64,000 bases of DNA, from the NCBI GenBank assembly GCA_949372605.1, contig CASIAE010000009.1:38844-102843 (forward strand), in the 5' to 3' direction. Below are positions 1 to 9,532 of the stretch, piece by piece. Source of the DNA: an uncultured Flavobacteriaceae bacterium. Its GTDB lineage: Bacteria > Bacteroidota > Bacteroidia > Flavobacteriales > Flavobacteriaceae. The notes below the pieces were generated by a model that worked only from the letters and a program-made list of their open reading frames with translations, ran no database searches and had not been told where the DNA came from. How positions within the stretch are numbered: the stretch's first letter is position 1; the number at the start of each line of letters is the position of its first letter. The position numbers and the translations under genes were made by a program.

Positions 1-687
1 TTTATCTATTCCGGGGGCACCAGCAATAATAAATTCATAACTAGAGAAAAGCTTTGATACTTTCACAAATATTGGAAGCATTTTTTTAATTTCTTGTTTC
101 CTACTGCCCGGTAAAAGTGCCACGATGGGAATTGATTTGGATAAGCTGTTTTTACTGTAAAATTTGGGTGATTTTTTTCTTTTTATGATGGAGTCAAAAA
201 GAGGGTTTCCTACAAAATTCACTGGAAAACCGTGTTTTTCTTTAAAGTACTGTTGCTCAAAAGGCAGGATAGCATAAAGAGCGTCAATGTCTCTTTTGAT
301 TTGATGAATCCTATTTTCTCTCCAAGCCCAAATTTGCGGACAGATATAATAGTGATTTTTAAACCCATTTTTTCTAGCCCATTTTGCAATTCTTAAGTTG
401 AACCCTGGATAGTCGATATATATGATTACGGCGGGTTTAAATTTGAGAATATCAGTCTTGCAAAACTTGATGTTATTTAGAATCACCCATAGATGCGTGA
501 CCACTTCCCAAAACCCCATAAAAGCGAGTTCACTATAGTGTTTAACCAAATCAGCACCAGCCTGTTCCATTAAGTCCCCCCCCCAACAGCGAATATTTGC
601 TTCGGGATCTTTTTTAATTATAGCTTCTATCAATCTTGACCCATGAAGGTCACCAGAAGCTTCTCCTGCAATTATGTAATACTTCAC
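1..687 (-). CDS. lpxB: Lipid-A-disaccharide synthase, 3' part outside window
   Basis: LpxB joins UDP-2,3-diacylglucosamine and lipid X to form the lipid A disaccharide at the inner face of the cytoplasmic membrane. The first 229 residues are readable. They begin MKYYIIAGEASGDLHG, the family's glycine-rich start, and include a CPQIWAW stretch, a VGNPL stretch and LLPGSRKQEI, all typical of the GT19 fold. The start is GTG (complement of 685-687), because no earlier in-frame ATG fits and the GEASGD motif should lie about eight residues from the N-terminus. The stop lies left of the window. It follows surE and a small membrane gene on the same strand. The product is clear; the length is unknown. 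Confidence 0.93.
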   Translation of the reverse strand, partial: MKYYIIAGEASGDLHGSRLIEAIIKKDPEANIRCWGGDLMEQAGADLVKHYSELAFMGFWEVVTHLWVILNNIKFCKTDILKFKPAVIIYIDYPGFNLRIAKWARKNGFKNHYYICPQIWAWRENRIHQIKRDIDALYAILPFEQQYFKEKHGFPVNFVGNPLFDSIIKRKKSPKFYSKNSLSKSIPIVALLPGSRKQEIKKMLPIFVKVSKLFSSYEFIIAGAPGIDK

Positions 688-716
688 CTTAATTTTATTT
701 TAAAGGAATTCACAAG

Positions 717-998
717 TTAAATGAATTTTAAAACAACAAGGAAACAGACAATTATCAAGGAAATGATAACGAGACCTTTTGCAAAATTGATTTTATTATT
801 CCGAATGGCCAAAAAGAAAACGGGAAGGTTGATTAATGAGCTTACACTTATAAGACCACCCAGTTTTTTTTTCTGATAAAGAAAAGCAATTCCATTCTCC
901 AACGGACCGTCGTACAAGAATAAAACAGCGAATATAACACAGCTAATGCTTAATAAAAGTCCTGCAATAACTCCATTTAGTGTTTGCTTATTTTTCAA
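717..998 (-). CDS. Small membrane protein of unknown function between surE and lpxB
   Basis: The 93-residue product is almost entirely hydrophobic. Three membrane segments are likely, at about residues 9-29, 48-64 and 73-92, with short basic linkers (QKKK near 43, RNNK near 66). I do not recognise a domain. The start overlaps the last 11 bases of surE, and lpxB begins about 30 bases further on, so the three genes are probably one transcript. The position beside lpxB suggests, but does not show, a link to the envelope. The coding call rests on the tight overlap and a clean membrane pattern. Confidence 0.75.
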   Translation of the reverse strand: MKNKQTLNGVIAGLLLSISCVIFAVLFLYDGPLENGIAFLYQKKKLGGLISVSSLINLPVFFLAIRNNKINFAKGLVIISLIIVCFLVVLKFI

Positions 999-1764
999 AA
1001 TCCCAAGTGTTTAAGTTCTGAATGGCATGGTGCGCAGTAAGATCAAACTCAACGGGAACAACAGAGATGTATCCATTTGACAAGGCCCATTCATCGGTAT
1101 CTTCTCCTTTATCTTTATTGACAAATTTACCCGTAAGCCAATAATAATCTAATCCCATTGGATTGGTCCTTTTGTCAAATTCCTCCAACCAATACGCTTT
1201 AGCTTGACGACAAATCTTGATGCCTTTTATATCTTCTTCTTTGAGTTGCGGAAAGTTAACATTAAGGACAACATTAGGAGGAATTTTATTTTTTAAAGCA
1301 CCTAAGGTAATTTTTTTTACATAACTCCTTACAGCATCAAAATCTGCATTCCAGCGATAATCTAAAAGCGAAAAACCAATGGCCTGAATTCCTTCGATAC
1401 CTGCCTCAACAGCGGCACTCATTGTCCCAGAATAAATCACATTAATAGAGGAATTCGATCCATGATTAATTCCCGAAACACATAAATCTGGTTTTCTATC
1501 GAGTATTTCATTTACGGCAAGTTTCACACAATCGGCAGGAGTTCCTGAACAGCTGTACTCTTTCTGCGGCCCATCCGAAAGGGTCATTTCAGTACAATGC
1601 AAAGTGGAGTTTATTGTTATCGCATGACCCATTGCCGACTGAGGACTATCGGGAGCAACGACTACAACTTCTCCAATCTCGTTCATCACTTCGATCAGTT
1701 TTCGAATCCCGGGGGCTGTTATCCCATCGTCATTTGTGACAAGTATAAGCGGCTTTTTTTTCAT
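988..1764 (-). CDS. surE: 5'/3'-nucleotidase SurE
   Basis: SurE is a metal-dependent phosphatase that removes phosphate from nucleoside monophosphates, usually linked to stationary-phase survival. The 258-residue length is normal. The N-terminal ILVTNDDG carries the metal-binding Asp pair (residues 12-13). A Ser-containing SAMGHAIT loop follows near residue 44, and GINHGSN near 98 holds the conserved Asn. It heads a minus-strand group with the small membrane gene and lpxB. The start ATG lies 133 bases from the protease reading frame on the other strand, so the promoters are probably divergent. Confidence 0.95.
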   Translation of the reverse strand: MKKKPLILVTNDDGITAPGIRKLIEVMNEIGEVVVVAPDSPQSAMGHAITINSTLHCTEMTLSDGPQKEYSCSGTPADCVKLAVNEILDRKPDLCVSGINHGSNSSINVIYSGTMSAAVEAGIEGIQAIGFSLLDYRWNADFDAVRSYVKKITLGALKNKIPPNVVLNVNFPQLKEEDIKGIKICRQAKAYWLEEFDKRTNPMGLDYYWLTGKFVNKDKGEDTDEWALSNGYISVVPVEFDLTAHHAIQNLNTWDFEK

Positions 1765-1897
1765 ATTTAATTAAATACATTGTAAATTTACTAAATAAAA
1801 AGACCCTATTATCATTTTACTTTTAACAAAAAGTTTTAATAGTAATTCTTTAAAATAAAGGGTTTTTGGTTACATTTATGTTTTAAATAAGATTGAA
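1765..1897. other. Divergent intergenic region surE / tail-specific protease
   Basis: This AT-rich stretch separates the minus-strand surE group from the plus-strand protease and should hold promoters for both. I looked for TTG-N17-23-TAnnTTTG in both directions and found no full match. TACATTTA near 1872 is one base off a -7 element for the plus strand. No hairpin terminator is evident. Confidence 0.3.
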
Positions 1898-1990
1898 ATG
1901 AGGTTTGTCCGTTCCCTTTTTGTAGGGGTTTTTTATTATTACTTAATTTTTCTGGTGGCATTCCCAATCCAGAGAAAGATAAACTTTTGA
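1898..1990 (+). other. Out-of-frame signal peptide of the tail-specific protease (apparent frameshift)
   Basis: An ATG at 1898 opens a reading that starts MRFVRSLFVGVF, a basic start followed by a hydrophobic core, but it stops at 1988-1990. The downstream protease frame, read backwards past its TTG, gives LLLLNFSGGIPNPEKDKLL before running out. The two pieces join into one good signal peptide if the T6 tract at 1929-1934 had one more T. Seen: the two frames and the homopolymer. Inferred: a single-base deletion, either real or from sequencing, at the T run. Confidence 0.7.
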
Positions 1991-4008
1991 TCGAGGTTAT
2001 CGCTTATGTACTTGAGCGTGGTCACTTCAGTCCTAAGGAAATCAACGATGAGTTTTCTGAAAATGTTTTTCGTAATTATATTGAAGGCATTGACGGACAA
2101 CATCGATTTTTCCTTCAATCCGACATTAATAATTTCAATAGATTTAAGAAAGAGCTCGATAATCAAATTAAAGCATCAGACATTGCTTTTTTTGATCTAT
2201 CTCATAAGAGATTAATGTCCAGAATGGAACAAGTAAAAGAGTTTTATGAAGAATTATTAGAAATACCTTTTGATTTTGATAAAGAAGAAAACATTGATTT
2301 GAACTTTAAGGAGATGTCCTATGCATCAACACTAAATGAGCTAAAAAGTATTTGGAGAAAGCGTTTCAAGTTTTCTACACTTGATACTTATTCAAGTAAA
2401 ATACAGAGTGAAATCACTAAGAGAGAAGAAGATAGTACCTATCAAATAAGGTCTAAAGTCATTATCGAGGAAGAGGCAAGGGAAAAAACCAGGAAGGATA
2501 TTGAAAATAGTTTTGAAGTGATTGGTGAGATTCAACGAAAGGATTGGTTTTCAATTTATGTCAATTCTATTACATTAGCATACGACCCCCACAGTAACTA
2601 TTTTCCACCTGAAGAAAAGGAAAGATTCGATCAAAATATTTCAGGAAAATTTGAAGGTATCGGAGCGCGACTTCAAAAAAAAAACCAAGAAGTTAAAATT
2701 ACTGAAATCATAGCGGGAGGGCCTGTGTGGAATGATAAGTTACTCGAGGCGGGGGATATCATATTAAAAGTAGCTCAGAAAGATGGTGAACCGGTTGAAA
2801 TAGGATCAATGCCTCTTGGCGATGCTGTAAAACTAATCAAAGGTCCAAAAGGAACTCAGGTTTTTCTTACTGTCAAGCGTGTCAATGGTTTGATCGAAGA
2901 GGTCGTTATCACAAGAGATATTGTAGAAATAGAAGAGTCTTATTCCAAATCATCTTTAATAAATAAAAACGATAAGTTATATGGACTCATAGAACTGCCT
3001 AAGTTTTATATTGATTTCAAAGACAATGGAAGTCGTAACGCGGCTAGCGATGTTAAAAAAGAAATTGAACAATTAAAACAAAGAAATGTTGAAGGGATCA
3101 TAATAGATCTTAGAAATAATGGCGGAGGTTCTTTGAAAACCGTTGTTGAAATGACAGGATTTTTTATAGATGAAGGTCCAGTCGTTCAAGTAAAAAGTAC
3201 TGGAGGAATAGAAAAAGTATTAAAAGATAAAGATCCTGCTATTATTTGGGACGGTTCTTTAGTCATTTTGGTAAATGAATTTTCAGCCTCAGCATCAGAA
3301 ATTTTAGCTGCTGCGCTTCAAGATTATAAGCGAGCGATTGTTATTGGCAGTAAACAAACCTTTGGAAAAGGGACGGTTCAAAATGTTATTGATCTTAATC
3401 GCATCATTTCTGGGAGTACGCATGGTGATCTTGGTGCGGTTAAATTAACAACGGATAAATTTTACAGAATAAACGGAGGATCAACGCAACTCGAGGGAGT
3501 CAAGAGTGATATCGTAATTTTAGACCGCTATGCCTACGTTAATCTAGGGGAAAAGGATCAAGAGAATCCTTTGACTTGGGATCAGATTAAACCCGCAAAA
3601 TATAAGCTTTGGCCAAATCAATTTAATTATGACTATGCATTGTCTGAAAGTAGCCAGAGGCTGGCTTCTAATTTTTATATAAAGCTTGTAGATGAGCAGG
3701 CAAAATGGGTTCTTTTACAACAGGATGATTATGAATACACGCTCAATTATGATGTTTATTTAAATGAGCGAGAAGAAAACTTGAAAGCCACCGATCGATT
3801 CAAGAATTTAAATGATTTTGATTCTAATCTTTCATTTGAATGGTTGCCGGAAGCAGGAGTCGAGGTCAATGAAGAAATAAAGGAAAGAAGAAATCGCTGG
3901 GTTGAAAATCTTGAGAAAGATTTTTACATCAATGAAGCTGTAAATGTTTTAGAAGATTTGAATCTCAATTTAGATCCTTCAAAAAAGTTATTGCAAAATA
4001 AAAAATAA
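1987..4008 (+). CDS. Tail-specific (C-terminal processing) protease, S41 family
   Basis: This periplasmic serine protease recognises C-terminal tails of proteins. In order it has an N-terminal helical region (about 1-200), a PDZ domain (about 225-305, around the GIGARL stretch), the S41 catalytic core (about 330-520) and a C-terminal extension typical of the long Prc form. The catalytic Ser lies in NEFSASASE and the Lys in TFGKGTVQ. The only in-frame start is TTG at 1987, which leaves the product without a signal peptide. The missing piece lies in another frame just upstream (1898-1990), so the true gene probably starts at 1898 with a frameshift between. The permease gene follows after 10 bases. 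Confidence 0.9.
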   Translation: MIEVIAYVLERGHFSPKEINDEFSENVFRNYIEGIDGQHRFFLQSDINNFNRFKKELDNQIKASDIAFFDLSHKRLMSRMEQVKEFYEELLEIPFDFDKEENIDLNFKEMSYASTLNELKSIWRKRFKFSTLDTYSSKIQSEITKREEDSTYQIRSKVIIEEEAREKTRKDIENSFEVIGEIQRKDWFSIYVNSITLAYDPHSNYFPPEEKERFDQNISGKFEGIGARLQKKNQEVKITEIIAGGPVWNDKLLEAGDIILKVAQKDGEPVEIGSMPLGDAVKLIKGPKGTQVFLTVKRVNGLIEEVVITRDIVEIEESYSKSSLINKNDKLYGLIELPKFYIDFKDNGSRNAASDVKKEIEQLKQRNVEGIIIDLRNNGGGSLKTVVEMTGFFIDEGPVVQVKSTGGIEKVLKDKDPAIIWDGSLVILVNEFSASASEILAAALQDYKRAIVIGSKQTFGKGTVQNVIDLNRIISGSTHGDLGAVKLTTDKFYRINGGSTQLEGVKSDIVILDRYAYVNLGEKDQENPLTWDQIKPAKYKLWPNQFNYDYALSESSQRLASNFYIKLVDEQAKWVLLQQDDYEYTLNYDVYLNEREENLKATDRFKNLNDFDSNLSFEWLPEAGVEVNEEIKERRNRWVENLEKDFYINEAVNVLEDLNLNLDPSKKLLQNKK

Positions 4009-4018
4009 TCAATCAGAA

Positions 4019-5104
4019 TTGAGCAGCCCAAAGAGACACTCTCCATTAGAATTTTTTAGAGACCCTTGGGCGACTATAAGCTTCGCATATATTTTTCTTT
4101 TAATACTTGTAGCATTTTTTGCCTATCAGATTGCGCCTGACAGTACTTCGAACGCCAATCAAATGCACCTTTCTATCCACTCCAAGCCTCCTGGTTTTAA
4201 GTCAAAAATGATTTTATTAGCAGGTGAAAATCTATCAAATCAAAGCACATCTTTTTTTTATGGTAACATGAACTCTTCAGTAGAAATTCCAATTCAGGAT
4301 TTTAAGGTCTTTAATGAAGGAATTCAAATTCAACCATACGGAATGCCAAAAGATTATTACGAACTAGTCGCAAAAAAAAGGCTTCCACAACCATTTATAG
4401 TTTCACAATTCATTCAAAAAAATATTGTAGAAAAGATCTTTTATTTGGGAACTGACAAATATGGTAGAGATTTATTAAGTCGTTTGATTATCGGAACAAG
4501 AATATCCCTATCGATAGGGTTTGTTGCAGTTTTTATCTCACTTTTCACAGGGATTTTTTTAGGAGCAGTCGCTGGCTATTATGGAGGCTATGTTGACAAA
4601 GTAATCGTTTGGCTGATCAATGTAGTATGGTCGATCCCTACTTTGTTAATGGTCATTGCCATCACACTGGCTCTAGGAAGGGGTTTTTGGCAAGTTTTTA
4701 TCGCAGTAGGCCTAACGATGTGGGTTGAAGTGGCGCGAGTCGTTAGGGGACAGGTGTTGACCATAAAAGAAAAAACATATGTTCAAGCTGCACTTGCTTT
4801 GGGCTTTTCCAATAAAAGGGTTTTGATTAACCATGTTTTACCCATGGTCATCGCCCCAATTATTGTTATTTCTGCAGCAAACTTTGCTAGTGCTATTTTA
4901 ATTGAAAGCGGTCTTAGCTTTTTAGGTATTGGAGCTCAACCACCTATACCCAGCTGGGGAGGTATGGTCAAAGATCATTTTCGTTATCTGCTTTTGGGAA
5001 AGCCCTATTTGGCAATTCTTCCGGGTCTGGCCATTATGAGTTTGGTTTTGGCCTTTATGACTTTGGGCAATAGTCTAAGGGATTTTCTAGATGTTAAAAA
5101 TTAA
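4019..5104 (+). CDS. ABC transporter permease, DppC/OppC type
   Basis: The product is an inner-membrane permease of the peptide/nickel importer family (binding-protein-dependent transport domain). A first membrane helix (about 19-38) is followed by a roughly 110-residue extracytoplasmic insert, then the GTDKYGRD motif near 142 that precedes the transport domain in DppC proteins. Five further helices follow, with the EAA-like loop around AALALGFSNKRVL (about 260). The start is TTG at 4019; the upstream stop and MSSPKR start fit, and no nearby ATG does. No cognate ATPase, binding protein or DppB partner lies in the window, so the substrate cannot be named. Its 3' end faces rodA with 2 bases between. 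Confidence 0.88.
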   Translation: MSSPKRHSPLEFFRDPWATISFAYIFLLILVAFFAYQIAPDSTSNANQMHLSIHSKPPGFKSKMILLAGENLSNQSTSFFYGNMNSSVEIPIQDFKVFNEGIQIQPYGMPKDYYELVAKKRLPQPFIVSQFIQKNIVEKIFYLGTDKYGRDLLSRLIIGTRISLSIGFVAVFISLFTGIFLGAVAGYYGGYVDKVIVWLINVVWSIPTLLMVIAITLALGRGFWQVFIAVGLTMWVEVARVVRGQVLTIKEKTYVQAALALGFSNKRVLINHVLPMVIAPIIVISAANFASAILIESGLSFLGIGAQPPIPSWGGMVKDHFRYLLLGKPYLAILPGLAIMSLVLAFMTLGNSLRDFLDVKN

Positions 5105-5106
5105 AA

Positions 5107-6372
5107 TCACCAATCGTTTAACCTATTAGCATCGAGGTTCAAGTGTATAAAAATCAGGATGCTAAAGGCGAGAAGACTGGATCCGCCATAGCTAATAAAT
5201 GGAAGCGGAATCCCGATGGTGGGAACCATACCCAAAGACATTCCAATATTAATTAGAAAATGGACGAAAATAAGACTTGCTACGCCATAGGAAAAGACCC
5301 TTCTAAACGTATTGACCTGCCTTTCAGCACTTAAAATAATTCGTATAATTAATCCGAAAAAAAGAAATATCACGAATACACCCCCAACAAAACCCCATTC
5401 CTCACCGATAGTACTGAAAATATAATCCGTGTGTTGTTCTGGCACAAAATCTCCCTTAGTTTGAGTTCCTTCTAAAAAACCCTTTCCGGAAAATCCACCG
5501 GAGCCAATTGCTATTTTCGATTGATTGATGTTGTATCCAATGCCTTTTGTGTCTGTTTCCTTTCCCAATACGATATTAATTCTGTCCCGATGTCTTTGCT
5601 CAAAAATATTATTAAAAATAAAATCAACGGAATAAGAAAAACCAATGGATAAAACGAGCGCTAATAAAAAGGGCCAAACTTTAACTTTCTGTCTTGATTT
5701 TTTAATAAAATAAAATAGAACAGCGATTACAGCTATAATGATTACTATCGCAATTCCAATTTTAAAACTTAAGACCATTAAAAACAAACTAACCAGACCG
5801 AGAAATAGAAATAAATAAGAATAATCCAAACCTTCGCGAAAAAGCGGAAAGAAAAAAGCTCCAAAAATTAGAGCAGAACCTGGGTCTGGCTGTAAAACGA
5901 TAAGAAAGGCTGGCAGCAATAAAAACCCACCAATTTTTAATAAGATAATAGGTTTTTTTATGTCGGTTTGAAATAAACTCATCGATTTGGCGATGATCAG
6001 CGCCGTGGCAACTTTTGCGAATTCAGAGGGTTGAATACTCGTTTGGCCAAAGGAATACCAAGAGGTTGCTCCCGAAATGGTTTTACCAAAAACAAATAGC
6101 CCCAATAATAATAAAATTCCTATAATATAACTTAGCAATGCAAACTTTTCGAAAAACTTAACATTAATGGCCAGAATTAAACCTCCAATAAACAAACTCA
6201 AGCCAAGAAAAACAATTTGTTTCCCTACCGGTTGAGTCAAATCGAAAATAGAGATTACTGCATCATCATAGGTAGAGGAATACACATTGGTAATACCAAA
6301 AGTGACCAATATAATGTACATCAGAATCAACAACCAATCAAGACGCGCTATAATGTTATTATTCATTGACAC
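5107..6372 (-). CDS. rodA: Rod-shape peptidoglycan glycosyltransferase RodA (SEDS)
   Basis: RodA polymerises lipid II glycan strands during cell elongation together with PBP2. The 421-residue protein has about ten membrane helices and the SEDS signatures QPDPGSAL (near 163), GIGYNINQSKIAIGSGG (near 275) and the C-terminal GIPLPFISYGGSSL. The start may be GTG at 6372 or, more likely, ATG at 6366, which gives MNNNIIARLDW and overlaps the PBP2 stop in ATGAATAA. It is the last gene of the purH-mreBCD-PBP2-rodA run. Confidence 0.95.
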   Translation of the reverse strand: MSMNNNIIARLDWLLILMYIILVTFGITNVYSSTYDDAVISIFDLTQPVGKQIVFLGLSLFIGGLILAINVKFFEKFALLSYIIGILLLLGLFVFGKTISGATSWYSFGQTSIQPSEFAKVATALIIAKSMSLFQTDIKKPIILLKIGGFLLLPAFLIVLQPDPGSALIFGAFFFPLFREGLDYSYLFLFLGLVSLFLMVLSFKIGIAIVIIIAVIAVLFYFIKKSRQKVKVWPFLLALVLSIGFSYSVDFIFNNIFEQRHRDRINIVLGKETDTKGIGYNINQSKIAIGSGGFSGKGFLEGTQTKGDFVPEQHTDYIFSTIGEEWGFVGGVFVIFLFFGLIIRIILSAERQVNTFRRVFSYGVASLIFVHFLINIGMSLGMVPTIGIPLPFISYGGSSLLAFSILIFIHLNLDANRLNDW

Positions 6373-8224
6373 TAAATGGTTTTCCTGAATAGGGCTTTTT
6401 GTACTCTTCTAATAGCGTTCCTTCTATCATTCGGGTCTCGAGCCGCTTTCGTTTAATTTCTTTATTTAGATATTTCTCAATCATCAAACTTGCAATGGGA
6501 GCTGCCCATCGTCCCCCCCAATAGCCATTTTCTACAAAAACGGCGATGGCAATTTTAGGATCATCTTTTGGAGCAAAAGCAATAAACATGGAATGATCTG
6601 TAAGTTGGGTTTTCACGCCATCAATTTTAACAAAGTTCTCAACGGTTCCAGTTTTACCACAAACGGCTATTCCTGGAATTTTTGCAATTCTAGCAGTTCC
6701 TATTTCCACGACTTTGTGCATCCCGTCAATGACGGTTTCAAAATGAATTGAATCTATTGATGTAGTATTTTTTGAATAGTTTTTCGGGAGAAGATCTCCA
6801 CTTATAGATTTCACAAAATGCGGGGTGTAGAAATAACCTCTGTTGGCAATTGCTGCAGTGAAATTGGCCATTTGAATGGGTGTGGTTAAAAGTTCTCCTT
6901 GACCAATTGCATTTGAAACAACAGTAGCAGATCTCCAGCTGCCGTTTTTGTACCAATAATCATAATAAGAAGCATCAGGGATAAAACCTTTTTTTCCTGT
7001 GGGAAGATCGTACCCTAAAAAATTACCCAACCCAAAACTCTTAACATGCTTATTCCAAATATCCATTCCGCTTGCCGTGCTTTCGCCTGCTTCGTCAATG
7101 ATTTTTCTATAAGTGTTTGCGAAATAGGTATTGCAAGATTTATAAATCCCTTTTATAAGATTATTCTGGGAGCCATAAGCACAGTGACATTCCATAAACA
7201 TTCCTCTTGCATAGGAATGACCATGATTGCATAAATAAGTGGTGTTTGGAGTAATTACTTTTTCTTGAAGTGCAATCAAAGCGTTTAATGTTTTGAATGG
7301 AGATCCAGGAGGATACTGCGCTTGAAGACCGCGATCAAATAGTGGCTTTGCCAAAGTGTCCAACGCTAGTTTTCGATAATTTTCAGATCTCTCTCTGCCT
7401 AGCAATAAATTAGGATCATAACCAGGGGCGGAAATCAAAGTGAGTACTTCTCCAGTTTTAGGTTCTATTGAGACAATTGCCCCTCTTTTATTTTGCATGA
7501 GTAATTCTCCATATTTTTGAAGTTCAGAATCTATTGAAAGGGTCAGGTTTTTTGCGCCTTTTGATTCTTCGTCATACTTTCCGTCTTCATATGATCCAAT
7601 GATTCTATTAAAACGATCTTTTTGAAAAAACTTCTTTCCTTTAATCCCCCTTAGGTGACTTTCATAAAATCCCTCTACCCCTTGTTTCCCGATCATTTCC
7701 CCTAGGGTATAGTATTCATTTTTTTTAAGATCATTTTTACTTACCTCACTGACATAACCTAAAAGATTTGCTCCTATTGGATCTTGATATTTTCTAATTG
7801 ACTTTTTCTGTAAGTAAAACCCCTTAAACTTCCATATTTTTTCTTGAATTGAAGCATGATCTTTTTTTGATACTTGACTAACAATTATTGAAGGTAATTT
7901 TACTGAGAATCTTTTCGCTTGCTTTAATTTAACTTCAAACTCAGTTTTTTCAGTGCTGATCATTTGACACAATTCAAGTGTGTCAAATATCTTTAAGTTT
8001 TCTGGTATAAGCATTAAGTCATAAACAGGTTGATTTGAAACCATTAGTTTTTGAGTCCTGTCATAGATGTATCCTCTTTCGGGAAAAATAAGTTTTTCGA
8101 CTACTGCATTATTGTCAGAAAGAAGTTTGTAGGAGGAATTGATCAACTGAAGGCTGACGAGTTTAAAAACAAAAACTAAGGAGGTTATCAGAGTGACTCC
8201 TATTAAAAAAAACTTTCTAATCAT
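6359..8224 (-). CDS. mrdA: Penicillin-binding protein 2 (elongation transpeptidase)
   Basis: PBP2 cross-links peptidoglycan at the side wall and works with RodA. One N-terminal membrane anchor (about 5-25) is followed by a dimerisation/pedestal domain and the transpeptidase domain. The active-site set is visible: SPFK (Ser nucleophile, near 315), SCN (near 367) and KTGT (near 525). The 621-residue length is normal for class B PBP2. Its start ATG overlaps the mreD stop by 8 bases and its stop overlaps rodA, so the genes are translationally coupled. Confidence 0.95.
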   Translation of the reverse strand: MIRKFFLIGVTLITSLVFVFKLVSLQLINSSYKLLSDNNAVVEKLIFPERGYIYDRTQKLMVSNQPVYDLMLIPENLKIFDTLELCQMISTEKTEFEVKLKQAKRFSVKLPSIIVSQVSKKDHASIQEKIWKFKGFYLQKKSIRKYQDPIGANLLGYVSEVSKNDLKKNEYYTLGEMIGKQGVEGFYESHLRGIKGKKFFQKDRFNRIIGSYEDGKYDEESKGAKNLTLSIDSELQKYGELLMQNKRGAIVSIEPKTGEVLTLISAPGYDPNLLLGRERSENYRKLALDTLAKPLFDRGLQAQYPPGSPFKTLNALIALQEKVITPNTTYLCNHGHSYARGMFMECHCAYGSQNNLIKGIYKSCNTYFANTYRKIIDEAGESTASGMDIWNKHVKSFGLGNFLGYDLPTGKKGFIPDASYYDYWYKNGSWRSATVVSNAIGQGELLTTPIQMANFTAAIANRGYFYTPHFVKSISGDLLPKNYSKNTTSIDSIHFETVIDGMHKVVEIGTARIAKIPGIAVCGKTGTVENFVKIDGVKTQLTDHSMFIAFAPKDDPKIAIAVFVENGYWGGRWAAPIASLMIEKYLNKEIKRKRLETRMIEGTLLEEYKKPYSGKPFSVNE

Positions 8225-8723
8225 ATCTCGTTTTGAAAAAACTTAAGGATATCCACAACAAGATAAATGAAAAAATGGTTGTAAAGAAAGTGTATTTAAA
8301 AATCACGGAAATACTTTTAAGATTAAAGTAAACCACAATAAATAAAATCAGATGATGAATAAATACCATCATTGCTAAATAGAGCAATCGATTGGACAAG
8401 GAGGTGCCCCTTACCATACCCATCGAAACATCAGAGTTAACCCCAAATGAAAATTGAATGATATAAGGCCTTAAAAAAGCTATTGCAAGTGACGCAATCA
8501 TATGTCCTCCGGCACCTTGTGAAAGTAAATCTAGAAGAAACCCCATGACAAATCCAATCAAAATAAGTAATGTAGGGTTATTGTCAAAACGATAAGTGAT
8601 GAAAAAGAGTAGATAAATATAGGGATTGAGGAAGCCAAATAAATTTACGTTATTTAACAAGAAAGCCTGCAATAAAATCAGAAAGGTAAATTGAAGAAAA
8701 GACTTTGTGTTAGTTTGAAACAT
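8217..8723 (-). CDS. mreD: Rod-shape determining protein MreD
   Basis: MreD is a small inner-membrane partner of MreC in the elongasome. The 168-residue protein is nearly all hydrophobic, with five or six predicted helices and few other landmarks, as usual for MreD. Identity rests on size, topology and position between mreC and PBP2. It overlaps mreC by 14 bases and PBP2 by 8. Confidence 0.9.
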   Translation of the reverse strand: MFQTNTKSFLQFTFLILLQAFLLNNVNLFGFLNPYIYLLFFITYRFDNNPTLLILIGFVMGFLLDLLSQGAGGHMIASLAIAFLRPYIIQFSFGVNSDVSMGMVRGTSLSNRLLYLAMMVFIHHLILFIVVYFNLKSISVIFKYTFFTTIFSFILLWISLSFFKTRYD

Positions 8724-9525
8724 CGTTGTTTAATTTTTTTATTTCGTCCAAATCTTTATTTTTTATGACATATGCAAATTCTTTTTGGGTCAAATTACTA
8801 AACAAATCCACCTCGATCTGATAATAACCTTCCATCTTGGGTTGAACGAATTTAGAAACAACACCGATTGGTATTCCGAAAGGAAAATAAGCCGACATTC
8901 CTCCAGTCACAATTGTGTCCCCAACAGAAACCGAATTGATGGTGGAAATGTCGTCAAGTGTCATTCTTTTAGGATGAATACCAGGCCATGAAAGTGTCCC
9001 ATAAGCTCCATTTTTCTTAAAACTAACATTTACTTTTATATCTTGATGTAAAATAGAAATCACGCTCGAATGATGGGCACGGACTTGGTTAATAATACCA
9101 ATTATTCCATCAGCTGAAATGACACCCATGTCATTAGTCACACCATCTTCATACCCCTTATTGATGATTAAATAATTATTGGCTTTATTGAAACTATTCT
9201 TAATGATTTTCGTACTTACTACTTCAAAATTAAAAGTGTCTAGCGTTTTTTGTTTAAGAACTTGATTCTGTAAATAGATGATTTCCAAAATTTTAAGCTT
9301 ATTGTTTTCTTTAACAAGATCTACATTAGTTTTCCTCAGATTTAAGTATTCAGAAACACCTTTCGAAACACCGTGGAAATTAGATGAAATCCCAAGGCCT
9401 ATTTTGCTAAAAACACTTTTGTGATAAAAGCTTCGTTGGTTTACAATTAATAAGGAAATAAACAACAGTCCCAAAAAAAGGGAGGTGTTTTTGTACTTCA
9501 ACAGGGCATTGAAAATCTGCCGCAT
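8710..9525 (-). CDS. mreC: Rod-shape determining protein MreC
   Basis: MreC spans the inner membrane once (about 15-32) and organises PBP2 in the periplasm. After the anchor comes a coiled-coil stretch (about 60-95, rich in K/L/N), then the MreC beta-domain with GVTNDMGVISADGIIG near 125 and VGDTIVTGG near 205. The length of 271 is normal. The start lies 7 bases after the mreB stop. Confidence 0.94.
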   Translation of the reverse strand: MRQIFNALLKYKNTSLFLGLLFISLLIVNQRSFYHKSVFSKIGLGISSNFHGVSKGVSEYLNLRKTNVDLVKENNKLKILEIIYLQNQVLKQKTLDTFNFEVVSTKIIKNSFNKANNYLIINKGYEDGVTNDMGVISADGIIGIINQVRAHHSSVISILHQDIKVNVSFKKNGAYGTLSWPGIHPKRMTLDDISTINSVSVGDTIVTGGMSAYFPFGIPIGVVSKFVQPKMEGYYQIEVDLFSNLTQKEFAYVIKNKDLDEIKKLNNDVSN

Positions 9526-9532
9526 AAAGTAT

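Noticed and set aside
1939..2166. Minus-strand ORF over the protease start
   Set aside because: Lies opposite a conserved coding region and has no family pattern; a shadow of the protease.
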